64,000 nucleotides of DNA. Source: Clarkia xantiana subsp. parviflora. Its lineage: Eukaryota > Streptophyta > Magnoliopsida > Myrtales > Onagraceae. Of the stretch, positions 32,548 to 45,200 are shown piece after piece. Position numbers and translations under genes: made by a program. The notes beneath the pieces were generated by a model that worked only from the letters and a program-made list of their open reading frames with translations, did not search any database and was not told the DNA's origin. Where the stretch lies: the NCBI GenBank assembly GCA_036873135.1, contig JAPTYO010000009.1:42238756-42302755 (forward strand). The letters are read 5' to 3'. The number at the start of each line of letters is the position of its first letter. The first letter of the stretch is position 1.

Positions 32548-33882
32548 CATGGGAATATACATGCAATGATATGAGTGTAGATATATGCACAACAGGGTTA
32601 CTGTAACAGGCACGTGTCATGTATATGAGAACGTGAATATGTAAGTGTGGATATGTAAGCATGGGTGTATGCTAAAGATTCATAAAAAGAGTTAGAGGAA
32701 CTAAGGAGAGGTAAACCTTCACCCTCACACTATACAGAGGAGTGTGTGTTACAGACGCGCAGGTCCTGAGATTGCGGGGCGCTGCATCTGCCGTGTTGTT
32801 GATGAACGCCTCATAATAAGAGTATGTTCGTAACGTATATGTCGAGAGACGAGGCCTTTGTCAAAATAGTATTGCCCCTGGAGTGGGAGCGTTTTTAGTG
32901 ACGTGGCCGAGTATGCGCATGTATATGCCGTATAGGCACGCAGATTATATAGGTGTATGTAGGTGCCTGTTCGAATCATAGGCACACTAGCCCCTTATTT
33001 GCGAGGTGTTAGGCCTCCGACGTGTTGTCGATGAATGTCCCATGATAGACATGTGTTGGGTCGCGCAGACGCGCGTAGTGTTGGATCGCGCAGACGCACG
33101 TAGTGCCGTATAGGCTGTGTAAGTGTCGGGACGAGGCCTTTACTGACATAGAGTTGCCTCCGTATAAAGGATTTTTGCTATGTAGTAGTATTGAACATAA
33201 AAGTCCGTAGGTGTGGAGTTGCCACCGCATTGGGGGTGTTCGCCGTGAAGTTGTGTCGGACGTGGGGTGTTGACCTTGTGCCGAGTGCTACTTGGGTTTT
33301 CCAAAGTAGGATACGTTCTACGACTGCTACTCGGTTTTTCCATGGTTGGGTGCATTCAACAACTGCTACTTTATGTTTCCGAGGAAGGGAGAAGGCCAGA
33401 GGTCGACGAGTCGACGTACCCTTCCATGTCGTTGGTCAGAGGTCGGTGAGGCGACATGCCTATCCACGTTATTGCCGCTACCTGGCGTTTTCAAGGTAGA
33501 GTGCATCCTGCAACCGCTACTTGGTTGTAGATATGTTGATGTGATGCAAAGACATGAGAGTCGTTTGGAAATTTGCGGACATAATAACCACTTAGAGGTA
33601 CGTGGACATGATATCCATTAAGTAGTGCGCGGACCTGATAGCCGCTTGGTGTATCCATTAGGTGCTTTATATGTGAGGTGGTAGATCTTGCATTTACATG
33701 TCGACGCGTGTGCATGGTGTTGCGCTTAGGGCTTATGATTAGAATTTGGAAGCAAATCGTTATCCCTTGTCGACGTGTTGAAACATTAGCGCGCTGCGCC
33801 AGGTGTCTCCGTACTTAGTTTTTGAATGGGAGCGTCGACGCGCGCGTACTGCGCTTGGCATCTCTATAGATAGCTTTCGAAC
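32548..33882. other. Element X, non-coding middle
   Basis: It continues the CATGTATATG-type sequence interrupted by G1, then repeats phrases such as GACGCGCGTAGTG (33069-33100), GCTACTTGGTTTTCC-like text (33285-33360) and GACGCGCG before 33930. No homology to gag or pol on either strand. The open frames present are short and read through repeats. Confidence 0.6.
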
Positions 33883-35094
33883 GTGAGCTGTTTCTCCCCC
33901 TCTTATTGCGTTGACGCGCGCGTGCTATACGTTTGGTATGGTAGTCCCTGTGGATCTCGCAAGCTGGCGATCTTAGAGAAACAGTATTACAGTATGACTT
34001 TTTACGACTTCCTGTTTGTAGGTCGTTCTTCTAATGTGATGAATTGCGTTGTTGCTGTTGCGGACACTCCGCCTCGTTCCAAAACCAAAGGAGCTGACTC
34101 CGAGGTGCGTCCCTCGAGTGATCCTAAGCGGTCAAAATCTGGCAGTGGCGAGGCGTCGAACGTTAAGGGTCAGGCTCGCGCGCCTGCTATGTCTGCCCGT
34201 CGGTCGAGGGACCGGACATTGGAGGAGAGGTCTCCTCGTTAAGTTGTGTAACTTGCCATTATTTTCTTGCTATACTTTGATATTTGGCCCTTCTTTTTTT
34301 ATCTTCTTGTTTGGGAAGTTGGCACCCTTTGCTTGTTGGGGGGCCACGTTTTTCCAAAGGTGCCAGCTAGACTACTCCCGAGGTGGGTTCGTCCCAGCGA
34401 ACCTTAGGATGCGCACTCGTATGTTGAGGGTGCGATGACATGTCTTGCGCCTGTAAGTATTCATCCTTACTCTTTTATAACTTGTCATTCTTCCTTTGTG
34501 ATTTAACTCACGGAGGAGAAGAAGGCACTATAGGAGAAGTGCGACAATGTATGTCGCTAGCCGGCAAGCACGGAGGAGAAGGCGCGTTTCTTGGATTCCA
34601 AGCTTGCTGACTTGGAGGCGGGAACCTCATCTCGTCAGGTTCGAGTTTTTCTACTCGATTCTGGTGTTGTCTCCCTTCATAAGAAGTTTCTAAGGATAGC
34701 GAGGCGCACGGCCTTGCCTTGCAAGCTGTGGAGGAGAAGGCCTATGCAGCAGGCAAGGTTGATGGTGTGGTGGAGTACAAAGACTCGGAGTCCTATAGGA
34801 ATGAGATTCGGGCAGGTGCTGACGACCTGTAGGACGACTCCATCGAGGGCTTTTTTAAACAGGTATATCCTGTTGCCCCCGATTTCCGCTTTGATAAGTT
34901 GGTTGTAAATTCCACGTTTTCCACTGGGCATGTAGCTTCCTTGCGTCTTAGAGACGGGATTGTTCCCCCGTCTGTTGTGGCGAATGCCCCCCGGATTTCT
35001 GAGGCGCCTGCCCTTGAGGTTATTGAGGCGGATTCCTCCTGCGATGTTGTGGCTGATATTCGCCAGTATGAATTGGAATTTGATGATTATTGAG
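33883..35094 (+). pseudogene. Element X accessory-type ORF (broken)
   Basis: An open block at 33883-34242 carries a Ser/Arg/Lys-rich segment (PPRSKTKGADSEVRPSSDPK, ending RDRTLEERSPR). After an apparent intron-like gap (34243-34505) come EEKARFLDSKLADLEAG and, after a frame change, LQAVEEKAYAAGKVDGVVEY and KDSESYRNEIRAGADDL, then FFKQVYPVAPDFRFDKLVV and an acidic end ELEFDDY with TGA at 35092. The layout (basic region, coiled coil, E-Y-K/R-S-E block, acidic tail) parallels the accessory genes of G1 and G2 (EDYRGSE). I infer a distant homologue. Stops near 34500 and 34830 make it non-functional. Confidence 0.5.
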
Positions 35095-36473
35095 AGTTGA
35101 GTATAGTGGTGGGGGCTCCTCTTAATGAGGTTGTAGCCGATGCATGCGGTGATGCTGGTGTTGTTGATGTTCCTAAAGTGGCGTCGGGTTGATCGTTGGT
35201 TTCATATTGAACCTTTATATATAGTTTGGTTCCCCGTGTCGGGTTGAGGTTGCACTTGGGGTGTTGTCCGTATGAACCTTTTATGCTTATGTTTTGATGC
35301 TTGACATTGTCATATGAACCTGTCTTGGATAGTTTAGTAATCATGATAACTTGGTAGTAATATTTCATACCTTTGTTTTCATGTTTGTCCATGTGGTGTG
35401 GACTATTGAGTAGAGTTAAGACTCGTCATCTGATTGGATGTAGCATCTGTAGTTGTAGTTAGGAGACATATGTCCCGATGTTGCTTGCCCCTCTTGGTTA
35501 TACCAAGGCATGGCGTAATGAGGATGTGGTAAACACATGTATTGTATGCTTGCTGTATTTCATGGGTAGTAAAGCGCACGACTTTAAAGTGGTGCTTGGC
35601 ATTTATGGGTAGTAATATGGAAGGTCGTTGTCCTGGTACTTGGCATTTGTGAGTAGTAATGCGCAAGACCCATACTTCACACGAGAATGTGTTGTCTCGA
35701 CGAGGCGAGACCTTAGTTTTTACCGTCTCTTAGTCCACTCTAAGGCGACGTTGTCACAAGACGTTACTTGCTAGTTTAAGGCATTTTTCCATCCGTTAGT
35801 TGGGAACACCCCGCGTAACGCTGTTGCAAGGCGTTCTGTTGGCTAACCCAATTACTTACCTTGTGATGTTAATACGCCGCTACTTTGTTAGTCAAAGGGA
35901 CGTGACAGAGGTCTTGTAATACGTCTTGTAGTTTATACCGTCTTTTGGACCATTCCAAAGCGACGTTGAAGCAAGACACGACTTGCCAATTTTGAAAGTG
36001 TTTTGTCCGCTACTTGGGTACCCCCGTTATAGCGTTGAAGCGAGGTGTTCCAAGGCTAGTTCTTGTACTGACCTTGCAATGCTACTACACCTCTACCTGG
36101 TTATTCCAGGGGGCTGTACAAGTTCGCGTTAAAGGACTTGTAGTTTTTTCCGTCTCTTAGGTCATTCCAAGGCGACGTTTGTGGCAAGACACTACTTGCT
36201 TGGTTGAAGTGTTTTATTTCTGTTATTCGTTCACGAGCGAGATAACGTTTTACAGGAATCAACTTGCATGTTTGGTGAGTTTTTCGCTGCGTTGTGCGTG
36301 TCGGCGATGGTAGGATATGCTCCTACCCGCGTAGAAAGGTGGTACATAATAATGAACGCTACTTATGGGTAGTAGAAGGTTCTCATGGGGTTGCCATCGT
36401 AAAGAGGATGTCGCACAATGTTTCATGGGGTTGCCCTCGTATAGAGGATGTCGCGCGATGTATTGTGGGGTGA
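35095..36473. repeat. Element X tandem region
   Basis: Contains about 2.5 copies of a unit of roughly 213 bp (starts near 35722, 35937 and 36150). Each copy begins CCGTCT, then TCCAAGGCGACG or similar, then GCAAGACAC-ACTTGC. The AAGGCGAC core also occurs in the G1 array. Further right, GGGTTGCCCTCGTATAGAGG recurs (36387, 36424), as it does after copia B. No coding potential. Confidence 0.7.
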
Positions 36474-36478
36474 ATCAC
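36474..36478. repeat. Target-site duplication of copia B, left copy (ATCAC)
   Basis: ATCAC directly outside the first LTR base; repeated exactly at 42275-42279. Confidence 0.93.
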
Positions 36479-36620
36479 TGTTGGCATAAGGTGTACGGGC
36501 GCGTAAATGGTAGCCCGTTAATATATGTATATGTTACCTAATTCAATTTTGGGTAAATGTCACATTAGGGTAATTGGGCCTGACCCAATTCCCTAATGAC
36601 ATGAGAGGCCCAAAATTGCA
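36479..36620 (+). repeat. Truncated 5' LTR of copia B
   Basis: The first 142 bp align with the start of the 3' LTR at 41668 (TGTTGGCATAAGGTGTACGG). The alignment stops at GAGGCCCAAAATTG, where the gag-like region follows directly. The LTR promoter is therefore lost. Confidence 0.9.
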
Positions 36621-36639
36621 AGGTCTTCTCACTGATGCG

Positions 36640-37166
36640 GACTTTATGATCGAATCGATCCAAAAGCAAAGAGGATAGAGACGAACGAATATGGAAAACC
36701 CTACAAATACAATGGCAAAAACAGGTTAAAGAAAGATCAGGAAGCTCGTGAATTAATTTACTCGCACCTATCAACTGGAACAGAGGAAAGATACATTCGA
36801 GACAACGCATTGCATCTTTTGTGCACCTTCCACCTTCGCCATGGCAAGGGAAAGGTCGCCGAAGCCAGAAAGCTAATGACAGAATACAACGATATTCTAT
36901 GCAATGAGAGCGGGGTATCAACCATTTAAGATCCCGGTGTGGAATGGGCCGGAATTCGGAGAGTAATGAGGATGTTCCCTCTTTCATGGTTTGCTGACGA
37001 TAACAGACTCACACGGCTAATCACTTCGATTAAGGCCCTTGTGGATCTATACAGCGCTGACCATAAAGATAACATAATCCCTACACTACCTGATGTAACC
37101 GAAGCCAGATTTACTGGTCTTCAGAATTGCTTGGCAAACCCCGGCAACAAAAGGTCAAAACGATGA
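36640..37166 (+). pseudogene. Copia B gag-like ORF (broken)
   Basis: The plus frame from about 36735 reads DQEARELIYSHLSTGTEE, then LRHGKGKVAEARKLM. After one stop near 36928 comes WAGIRRVMRMFPLSWFADDN to a stop at 37164. It aligns with the copia A gag-like ORF (6726-6084), most clearly at FPLSWFAD. The N-terminus is absent. The middle part has the Leu/Lys-rich helical look of copia capsids, but I see no zinc knuckle. The gag identity is inferred. Confidence 0.55.
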
Positions 37167-38512
37167 ACCGGTGCGATAACCATTGGTTTCTAGATGTGCC
37201 ATAAAAGGTACGTCTTGTTTACCACGATGATAAGACCGTAAAACGTTTTGTACGATGCATACATCTGACATAATTCATTTGTGAATTTATTTTCAGGTAA
37301 AGCACTAATATGTGGATATGACTTCCTGCCCGACAATTCTTTCTTCTTTATAGTTCCAGTTATTGATCTTAGTACCTTGTTATTATAATTTAGGGATTTC
37401 AAATTTTTCATATTGGATGTTTGAATTTGGTTAATTATGTTTTGGAGTTATTAAGTAAAGTAGTTAACGTTCGATTTGAAACGTGGCCTACTTATCAAAA
37501 TTAATCGACCCGGTCAAATAGGAACGATCCGAAACAAATAAACCGAAGGTCCACCAGTATAACGGGGGAATCAAATATATACAAACACACTTATTCATCT
37601 AATCAACATCCATCAATTGGGTAGTTTTAAAATGCAAGCCGACCAATAAATCTTTCTTATTTGTTAGTACTCCATTTAAATGATAACTCCTGTAATAATT
37701 AAACATGTTCGAGACCGATTAGATTAAATTGATTTAAATTTGGAAATGAAACGATTTAAACCACGGATAAACTGGTTTTCGGCGCCATTCGCGCGTGTAC
37801 CTCGAAAGACAGAACACGTCGTTTTAAAGTACAAATTTAAACCTGAAATGTTTTAATGAAATGAATGCTGAATTTTCGTTTATGGAATAACTCATTGATT
37901 ATTTCTATAAAAGCAAGAGGTACGCCTTAAAGGGTACCTCGAGCTAGTATAATATCAATTCATGCATAACCGTAAGCCCAATGCATAATTCAAGAGGTGG
38001 ATAAGTCTCTGAATGAGTTAACAAATGAAAGGAAGTAGTCGATAAAATGACTCTCCCACTATTAGCTTTGAACGATAAGTCTGGCGAGACATTCATTTTA
38101 GAAAACACTTCAAGAAGCATAATCTAAAATTACATAATGTTAGAATTCAATGAATCATGGGATGAAGAATTATTGACTCGCATAAATGTAGTTCTTTGCT
38201 TCACGAAAATCGGTCGAAACACGTTACCACAAACTAGCTAAAGGAAATGATATGGATTACTCCTTATCAAAGTGTAACATTAATTTGCGCATTAAAAGCA
38301 AGTATTTGGATAAAGAGTATCAAAACACTCTTAGTCAATACATATTTAAAATTAGCTTCAAATTATGGTGTCGTGGTCGAACATGAAACATTACAAAGCT
38401 TGAGGACAAAATTCCAACTCTTATAAAACAGACGAAGTCTTGATCGAGTGGGAGATTTGGCGGCGATTCCAAGGGCCCACTTACTTCGAGTGGGAGATTT
38501 GACACAGCACAG
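37167..38512 (+). other. Copia B non-coding middle with integrase remnant
   Basis: AT-rich, no usable frame. 37670-38100 resembles 5240-5650 of copia A on the opposite strand. Near 38175-38240 the DNA still aligns with the copia C segment encoding THVINLVPTKAVDTTPYELW, and near 38365 with VEH--plus the following residues, but stops abound. No protease or integrase core is detectable. Confidence 0.65.
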
Positions 38513-40542
38513 GTGAATGAAATGGTAAATGATGATGAAGACATTATCATAAAAACCCGGTGGGAGGGCTCCCTCCCCCATACTCAAATCACTAATGTTG
38601 CTAATGCGAATCAAGTTAAACCTGAGAATCACGTTGCTGAACCACCGGATGAAAATACAATAACGACACAACTACCCATTGTTCCCAGTGGGAGTGGATT
38701 AACCAACTCGGTTCCAAGTCCTAGTGATCAAGGAATTAACCTCGGAGGTAGAATCCCGAGACCGAGAGGACGTCCAAGGAAAGTTGTCAGTCAAGGTTCC
38801 AGCACTGCCATATTCCCAGTGGGAGTAATGCTCCGATAAGAAGCATTATTCCGAGTGGGAGTATCGATCAAACTCAATATGGGACAAACGAGCCTATACG
38901 AAGTCAAAGGCAACAAATTTCTCGCAAGAAGTATCCCATTGAAAGAGGTGAAATACTCACTCTAACGTCTGTTGATGAACCGGTAACGGTTAAGCAAGCA
39001 ATGGAAGGACCTCAAGTGAAGGAATGGTGGAAAGCAATGGAGGAAGAGATCGCCTCAATGAAAGCCAATTCAGTATTCTCTTTAGTTGATCTACCTGCTA
39101 AACGCAGAGTTATAGGGGCTAAGTGGGTTTTGAAGCTAAAACTCATTGCTGATGGAGAAGTCGAGCGATACAAAGCCCGACTTGTTGCGAAAGGATATAC
39201 CCAGCTGCACGGAGTGGACTTCGATGAAACATACTCACTGACTGTGCGTTACACCACGGTCAGGGCCATCCTTGCCCTCGTTGCATGCCTCGATATCGAT
39301 CTGCACCAAATGTTTGTTAAGACCGCATTCCTCCACGGAAACCTGGAGGAAGAGATCTACATGGAACAGCCGGAGGGTTTCAATACTCCTGGCAACGAAC
39401 AAAAAGTTTGTAAACTCCATAGGTCTATCTACGGTCTTAAACAATTGTCTCGACAATGGTATCGCAGGTTCCACGAGGAAATCGTTGGAAACGGATTTGT
39501 TAACCTCCATGAGGATCCCTGCGTATACACTAAGAGCTCTGAATCTATCTATGTCATCTTAACCTTGTACGTGGATGACATACTCATTGCTGCAAACGAT
39601 GTGAGTTTTATGAAACAATCGAAGTCCTGGTTAGCATCAGTATTCGAGATGAAAGACATGGGAGGGGCCACGTAAATCTTTGGCATTAAAATCGCAAGAT
39701 ATCGTGCCGCCCGAAGATTGTGTCTATCTCAAGAATCATACATCAACAAACCGTTGAAAAGATTCAGAATGCTAGATGCCAAACCCGTGTACACGCCGGT
39801 TGTGTTTAGGTGCGCGCTGTCAAAGCGTGATGGACCAGAAAACTAGCAGGAGCGTGACCAGATGAAGGGCGCAGAGTATTTGAGCATGGTCAGAAGTCTG
39901 ATGTACGCCATGCTCTGCACTCGCCCAGACATCTATTACGCCAAGTGCCTAGTAGCAAAATTCCAATCAGACCCCAGCTATCAACATTTAAAATCCGTAA
40001 AACGAATTATACGTTATGTGAAAGGTACTGCCCACTACGTTCTGTGCTATGAGGGCAGGAAGATAGAATTGACCGGTTTCAGTGACGCCGACCATGCTGG
40101 CGATCCAGATGATCGTAAGTCCACCACAGGAGGGGCATTCCTCCTTGAAAATCCCACCATTTCATGGACGAGCAATAAGCAATCATGTGTCGTGCTGTCT
40201 ACGATATAATCAAAATTCGTTGCCCTCTCCTAAAACGCACAGGAAGCGGTCTGGCTGAAAAGGCTTTTTACTGCATTGCTAGGCACTGACAAAGAGAGTA
40301 AGCCTGTGAAGGTATACTTCGACAGTCAGGCAGCCATTGCGGCAGTTAAGAATCCAAGGTACCATAGTAGGACTAAGAAAATTTATATGAAATATAATTA
40401 TGCTAAATCTGTAGTGGAAGACAATATAATCACTTTAGAATACATGTCCACACACAATATGGTGGAGGATCCACTAACTAAGCCTTTACGCAAGGATGTA
40501 TTAGAAAAGCACGTAAAACTGCTGGGATTGCGTAGAGTTTAG
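38513..40542 (+). pseudogene. Copia B linker, reverse transcriptase and RNase H
   Basis: Linker at 38513-38839 (MVNDDEDIII, VPSGSGLTNS, GRPRKV). Reverse transcriptase at 39001-39675: [54 protein letters not shown] and the catalytic YVDDILIAAND (about 39569-39600). Stops at about 39674, 39844, 40207 and 40230. RNase H blocks at 39862-40209 (GFSDADHAGDPDDRKSTTGG) and 40276-40542 (VYFDSQAAIAAVKNPRYH, ending LGLRRV). Only point stops break it, whereas integrase has vanished, so the pol 3' half was preserved longer. Confidence 0.92.
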
Positions 40543-41654
40543 ATTGTGGCTTCTATTAGTGATAACGTTTTAATTATTTAAAGTTATATTTTGATCGAAT
40601 AAAGAATTGAAAATTGAGTACATGATTTATCGACGTCATGCTGAATAATTAACATCGGATTTTACGGTCTATAAACTAAGTCGTAGGAGGATGTAAAGTT
40701 CTCTGTTCAAAATTATGTCAAATGTGGTCCTTGCCTTGTCACACAGGCACGGTCATCTTGCAGGTGAGGGTGACCTCTACCATAACAAGATCGGCTAAGA
40801 ACCAGGGGGATAAACCTGGTTATACGAAACGATCACCTAGTCTCGGTAAAACGCGACTTAATCCTCGTTTTGTAAATCGTCGTGATGGACTCTGTCCGTC
40901 ATCTACCACATTCAGGGCCAGATGAAATAATATGCGGTAGCATCATTGACATATCCCACCCCTGACTTGTTCAGGTATGCTATCGACGCGTGCTTCATAC
41001 TGCGCGTGCCATGTTCGACCATGGGGTTATGCTCGGTTGTACTAGCTAGGATCCTTGTGATTCCAATGGGTGCAAACTTCTTAACCTCGAGCGTGGGATT
41101 GATCCCGGGTACCTTATGAAGAGGTGCCCAAAGTATCCTCATGGACTCGGAACTCATACCTAAGGTCAGGTTCAATGTTCGCTTCCCGGCGTACGAACGT
41201 AGTGCTGAAGAAAAATGCCAAGTGACCACGTCTTTGGAAACCGATTGAGTTTGACTAAGGGTATGAGGAATGGGGATGGTCATTTCACCTGTAATTCACC
41301 GACTCTTGTATTCACTAGGTGGCCACCAACCGAATATTAGTTGAAGGTTGTGAATACTTGTACGGAAGCCCTGGAGAAGTATTCCTATATGGAAAATTGG
41401 GCAATTGGAGAATTACTGTTGACCAAGGATACAACGCGATACAATTAATTTGTTATTAACAGGTTGATTGACGACATGGAATCAACGTTACGCGGGCGCT
41501 ACAACACTCCTAACAGATGAGTAGCACGATGCCGTCGTATCCACCGGTCGCACGGCAAACCTCGTATGAACTGTTCGGAACCAGGGTCAACATCGGAGGA
41601 CTGAAATGTTGATGCGATACAGACAATGATACATTACAGGCACCCTCCCATTCC
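40543..41654 (+). other. 3' untranslated region of copia B
   Basis: About 1.1 kb without coding potential, aligning with copia C 49514-50630 and, inverted, with copia A 1758-2846. Conserved phrases include AACTAAGTCGTAGGAGG and CTTGGAAACCG-TTG-GT-TGACTA. Confidence 0.82.
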
Positions 41655-41667
41655 AGCGAGTGGGAGC
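41655..41667 (+). other. Polypurine tract of copia B
   Basis: AGCGAGTGGGAGC directly before the 3' LTR. Confidence 0.85.
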
Positions 41668-42274
41668 TGTTGGCATAAGGTGTACGGGCGCCGTAAATGG
41701 TAGCCCGTTAATATATGTATATGTTACCTAAGTCAATTAGGTAAATGTCACATTAGGGTAATTGGGCCTATCCCAATTCCCTAACGACATGACATGCCGA
41801 AAATTGGGCCTCCCTTATACAATAGGTGGCCCGCTGAATATTAGTACCACATAGAATGGAGTGGACTTTTGTCCACCCCATTCCTCGTATATATAGAGGT
41901 GTATTGGGATTTTCATAATACAATTCATAACTCTCCTTAAGAGTAAATTGGAGTGAATTTTTCTCACTCCTTAGTACAATATTCAGCCGGACCTTGTTCA
42001 TCACCAAGGGTGTACCTAAAATTCTTTCGAGCAATCAATCCGAGGATCTGTCCCCGCCGAAGGATCAGAGGATTTTCTGTGGAGCTATACTTCGTGGGAC
42101 TTCTTTCAAAGAACTTGCACGAGGTTTTGACTGGTGGATCGTGAACTCCCTCCACAACATCTTGGGCAAAGGAATCGACTAAAGGTATGTGCGAATTCTT
42201 CCGCTGCGTAATTGTGATTACTACCATATACTTGAATTTAGTGTTTCCTAGTATTACGTCCCCGTAATCCAATA
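41668..42274 (+). repeat. 3' LTR of copia B
   Basis: 607 bp starting TGTTGG and ending CCAATA (final CA mutated to TA). TATA box TATATATAG near 41889. The boundary is confirmed by the ATCAC duplication. Confidence 0.92.
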
Positions 42275-42279
42275 ATCAC
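42275..42279. repeat. Target-site duplication of copia B, right copy (ATCAC)
   Basis: Exact repeat of 36474-36478. Confidence 0.93.
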
Positions 42280-45200
42280 ACCCAAGTGTTTAGTAATCTA
42301 TATTGGGTGTCATTTTCCTTAGTAAGATGTCATGGGTTTTCCCTCGTAAAGAGAATGTCCTACCATGTATATGTGTGGGGTTTCCCTCGTATAGAGGATG
42401 TCGCACCACGTAGTAGATGACCGCCTCTTGATTGAAAAATCCAAGGTATGGTTGTCGTAATCATGGGGTTGCTCCCGAGCAGGGATGTCGCGCCATGTTA
42501 CTTGTAGATAATCCTTAGAAAAATTTCCAGGATGTAGCTGTATGAAGTGGACATAATAGATGTCGCATGAGAGAACGTATTGAGTGCTCGTTGTTAATGT
42601 CAAGTGTTGACGTGTTGGTGGCGTATGATATAGGCCGCTTATTGTGTTTAGCGTAACAGCTTGTATTGTTGATGAAAGTTGAATGCATAGAGTCCACTAC
42701 TAGGTATGATTCCTGAGCAGGGAGTATGTGAGAATAATGTACTCCCTTTGGTTGACGACGCATGTTAAGCATGGAACTTTACAAACGTTCCTAGCTGCAT
42801 GTGTTCGCTAATGTATCGCTGTTTGCGTTCTTTAGTCGATGCGCGTAGTTGCATCCATGTCATGATGTGCATATACGTGTGCGATCGCTACTTGGTGTTG
42901 CTCCCAAGGTGAGATCCAATATTTGTGGTGAGTATTCCGTAAGATACTGTGACGACATCATTCGGGATGTTAATGCGATCACTATATGGTGTGATTCCTA
43001 AATAGTGTCTGATGTTTGAGTAGTATGCTCGACGGAGCGTCGTTAGTTGTCATTAACTTGGAGGCTTGCTTTGATGATGCAAGTGATATATATGCCACTT
43101 CTACTTAGCTTGGATGCCTAAGTAGAGTTTTCGTAAGTAAAGAATTCCAGAGAGTGTTGTATACAACCTTTACTTGGTGTTGTCTCCAAAGTAGGGTGTG
43201 CCTTTGTTGCATCTCTTGTATATGTACATAACCTGCCTCAAATTATTTCGCATTGATTCGAGGTATATCTTGGTTAGTAAGTAATATGGAGCTATAAGTC
43301 TCCTTGTAAGGCTATATTCGCGACTAGTCTGTTCCGTTCAACTTGCATTATATTCTGACTAAATCGGGCTATTCGAGGTAGGTATCTTACCCGAGTAGTC
43401 TGTTCAATTCAGTTTAGTATTTCGCATAGAGTTAATACCTCTTAATCGAGTTTCGACAATATTCAGGTTACCTGGACCTTTGAGTAGTGATTACCTTTTG
43501 AGGGCGATACCTGGTGTTGGTATCTTGGATTGAATCCGTATAGGATGTTGAGGTTGTTTTTCTCGTATGTGGCTTCCTCTTAGAAAGGGTGGTGTTGCGT
43601 GTTCGCGTGCTCGCGTGTTCGCGTGACCTTTCATTTATCAACTTCTTCCAAATAGTTAGGTGGGGTGACAAGCAATTGTTCGTTTGGTGCCCCCCAAGTC
43701 GCTTGGAAGTCACACCATCTTTTTTGCTAGGGTGTGATGAGTATCTCTTGTAAGTAGGATACCGCTAAACCCTTGTAATAGTTTTAGTTCACGACGTGCC
43801 CCCGTTCTTCCGACAAGTATTGAGCATTTCCCTTGGTGACTATTGTGTGGCAGCGCCCATTCTGGAGGAGGATTTGTAAATTATCTCCTTCCTATTCCTT
43901 GCATTTTGATGCAAGTGTATTTGTTGGTGGGATTGAGTAGGGGTAATTGTTCCAAGCTTGAACGCGTGTCTCGTTGTGGTGAGAAGCATTGGTACGCTTT
44001 GTCTCGAATTTGCGCGTTCTTATGATTCTTCATGGTGTTGTACCCCCGCCGTGGCTATGACTCGTAGCATAACTTTTTTTGAAGTTGTACTTGTGTTACG
44101 GATGTATACATGGTTGAGGAATGTCAAAATAACAACGTCCCCCGCTTTCCTTTTGTTGTTATCATAGTGCTTATGTTACCTTTAACATTCGCACTAGGCT
44201 TCGCAAACCTGGGTAAGTGCTTGTAAACATATGTATGTGCGCGGGATTGCCTAGGGCCTATCCATCCGTGTTAGAGCCGCATCCTTCTTATTTGCTCGGC
44301 GAATGATTATTTGTAGGATCTCGGAGATAACTATGTCGTCTTTTCCACGTGATGGGTTTAGCACAGATGTGCGTATAGCGCAGGAGTCGATATTGAATAG
44401 CGTTCCGTACTGGTGATGGGGTTTGTCCCTTGAATGGTGCCCCCTTTTTTTAACCGTGATGCGATGTTTGAAGAGTTTGGACCGGTCATGCCCCTGGTTT
44501 GGGATTGACGAGCAAATTAAGAATTTTGACCGGTCGCGGTGTATTGAGTAGTTGTGTCAGAATCGGATGATGATAATTGTTCCGATTGCATGTTTCCTTC
44601 CCTTATTGGGGTTTGGAACCGTTGTCATTGCTCACTTTGTCTATCATGGGTGGTCTTATATACCTCCTGTTTTTTTTTCGTCATGTTGCGCGTTGTTTGC
44701 GCGTTGGTTGTTGCACCTTGTCCCCTTGGGGTGTTGCTATGTCTAGTGTTGGGTGCACTGTGAATACTTGTGCACTTTGTATGTGCGCGCGTTTGCTAGC
44801 TGGTCGTTGGAGGCAGCTTGTTGAGGTAGTGCGACTAAAGTCGTGTCTTCCCCCTTTGTGTTCGCTTTCATTCCTATGTTTCCTTATCATAAGATAGAAA
44901 TTTGTAATGTATAGAAATAGTTATAACATTCATTTTATAGTAAGGGGTTACTCCCTGTGTTAGTCGTGAGAAAATATCGGTTTGAGGTCTCGACAACCTT
45001 TTGTTGAATGCATACTTGCTTTGTGTTGATCGGCCATAGGTACGACCTGCAATTATGTTACTGTATATATATAGTTGTTAATATAAAGGATACGCTTGTG
45101 ATAGGCGTGCTAGCGGGCGTCTGGGGATTCGCATTGGTACCCCCACCATAAGGTTTGGACTAGGTCGTCTTGTCAATGGCTTTAGTCGACGACGATTTCC

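Larger units (their letters stand above)
36479..42274 (+). mobile_element. Ty1/copia element B
   Basis: Plus-strand copia insertion in element X with ATCAC on both sides. The order is truncated 5' LTR 36479-36620, gag-like ORF, non-coding region, linker, reverse transcriptase/RNase H, 3' untranslated region, PPT and 3' LTR 41668-42274. The rest of the 5' LTR, the PBS and the leader are deleted. It shares with copia A the gag-like ORF and the non-coding middle. Confidence 0.92.

Noticed and set aside
43843..44897. Several short plus frames with Cys/Leu-rich peptides
   Set aside because: Short, overlapping, without homologues or initiation context; hydrophobic look follows from T-rich DNA.
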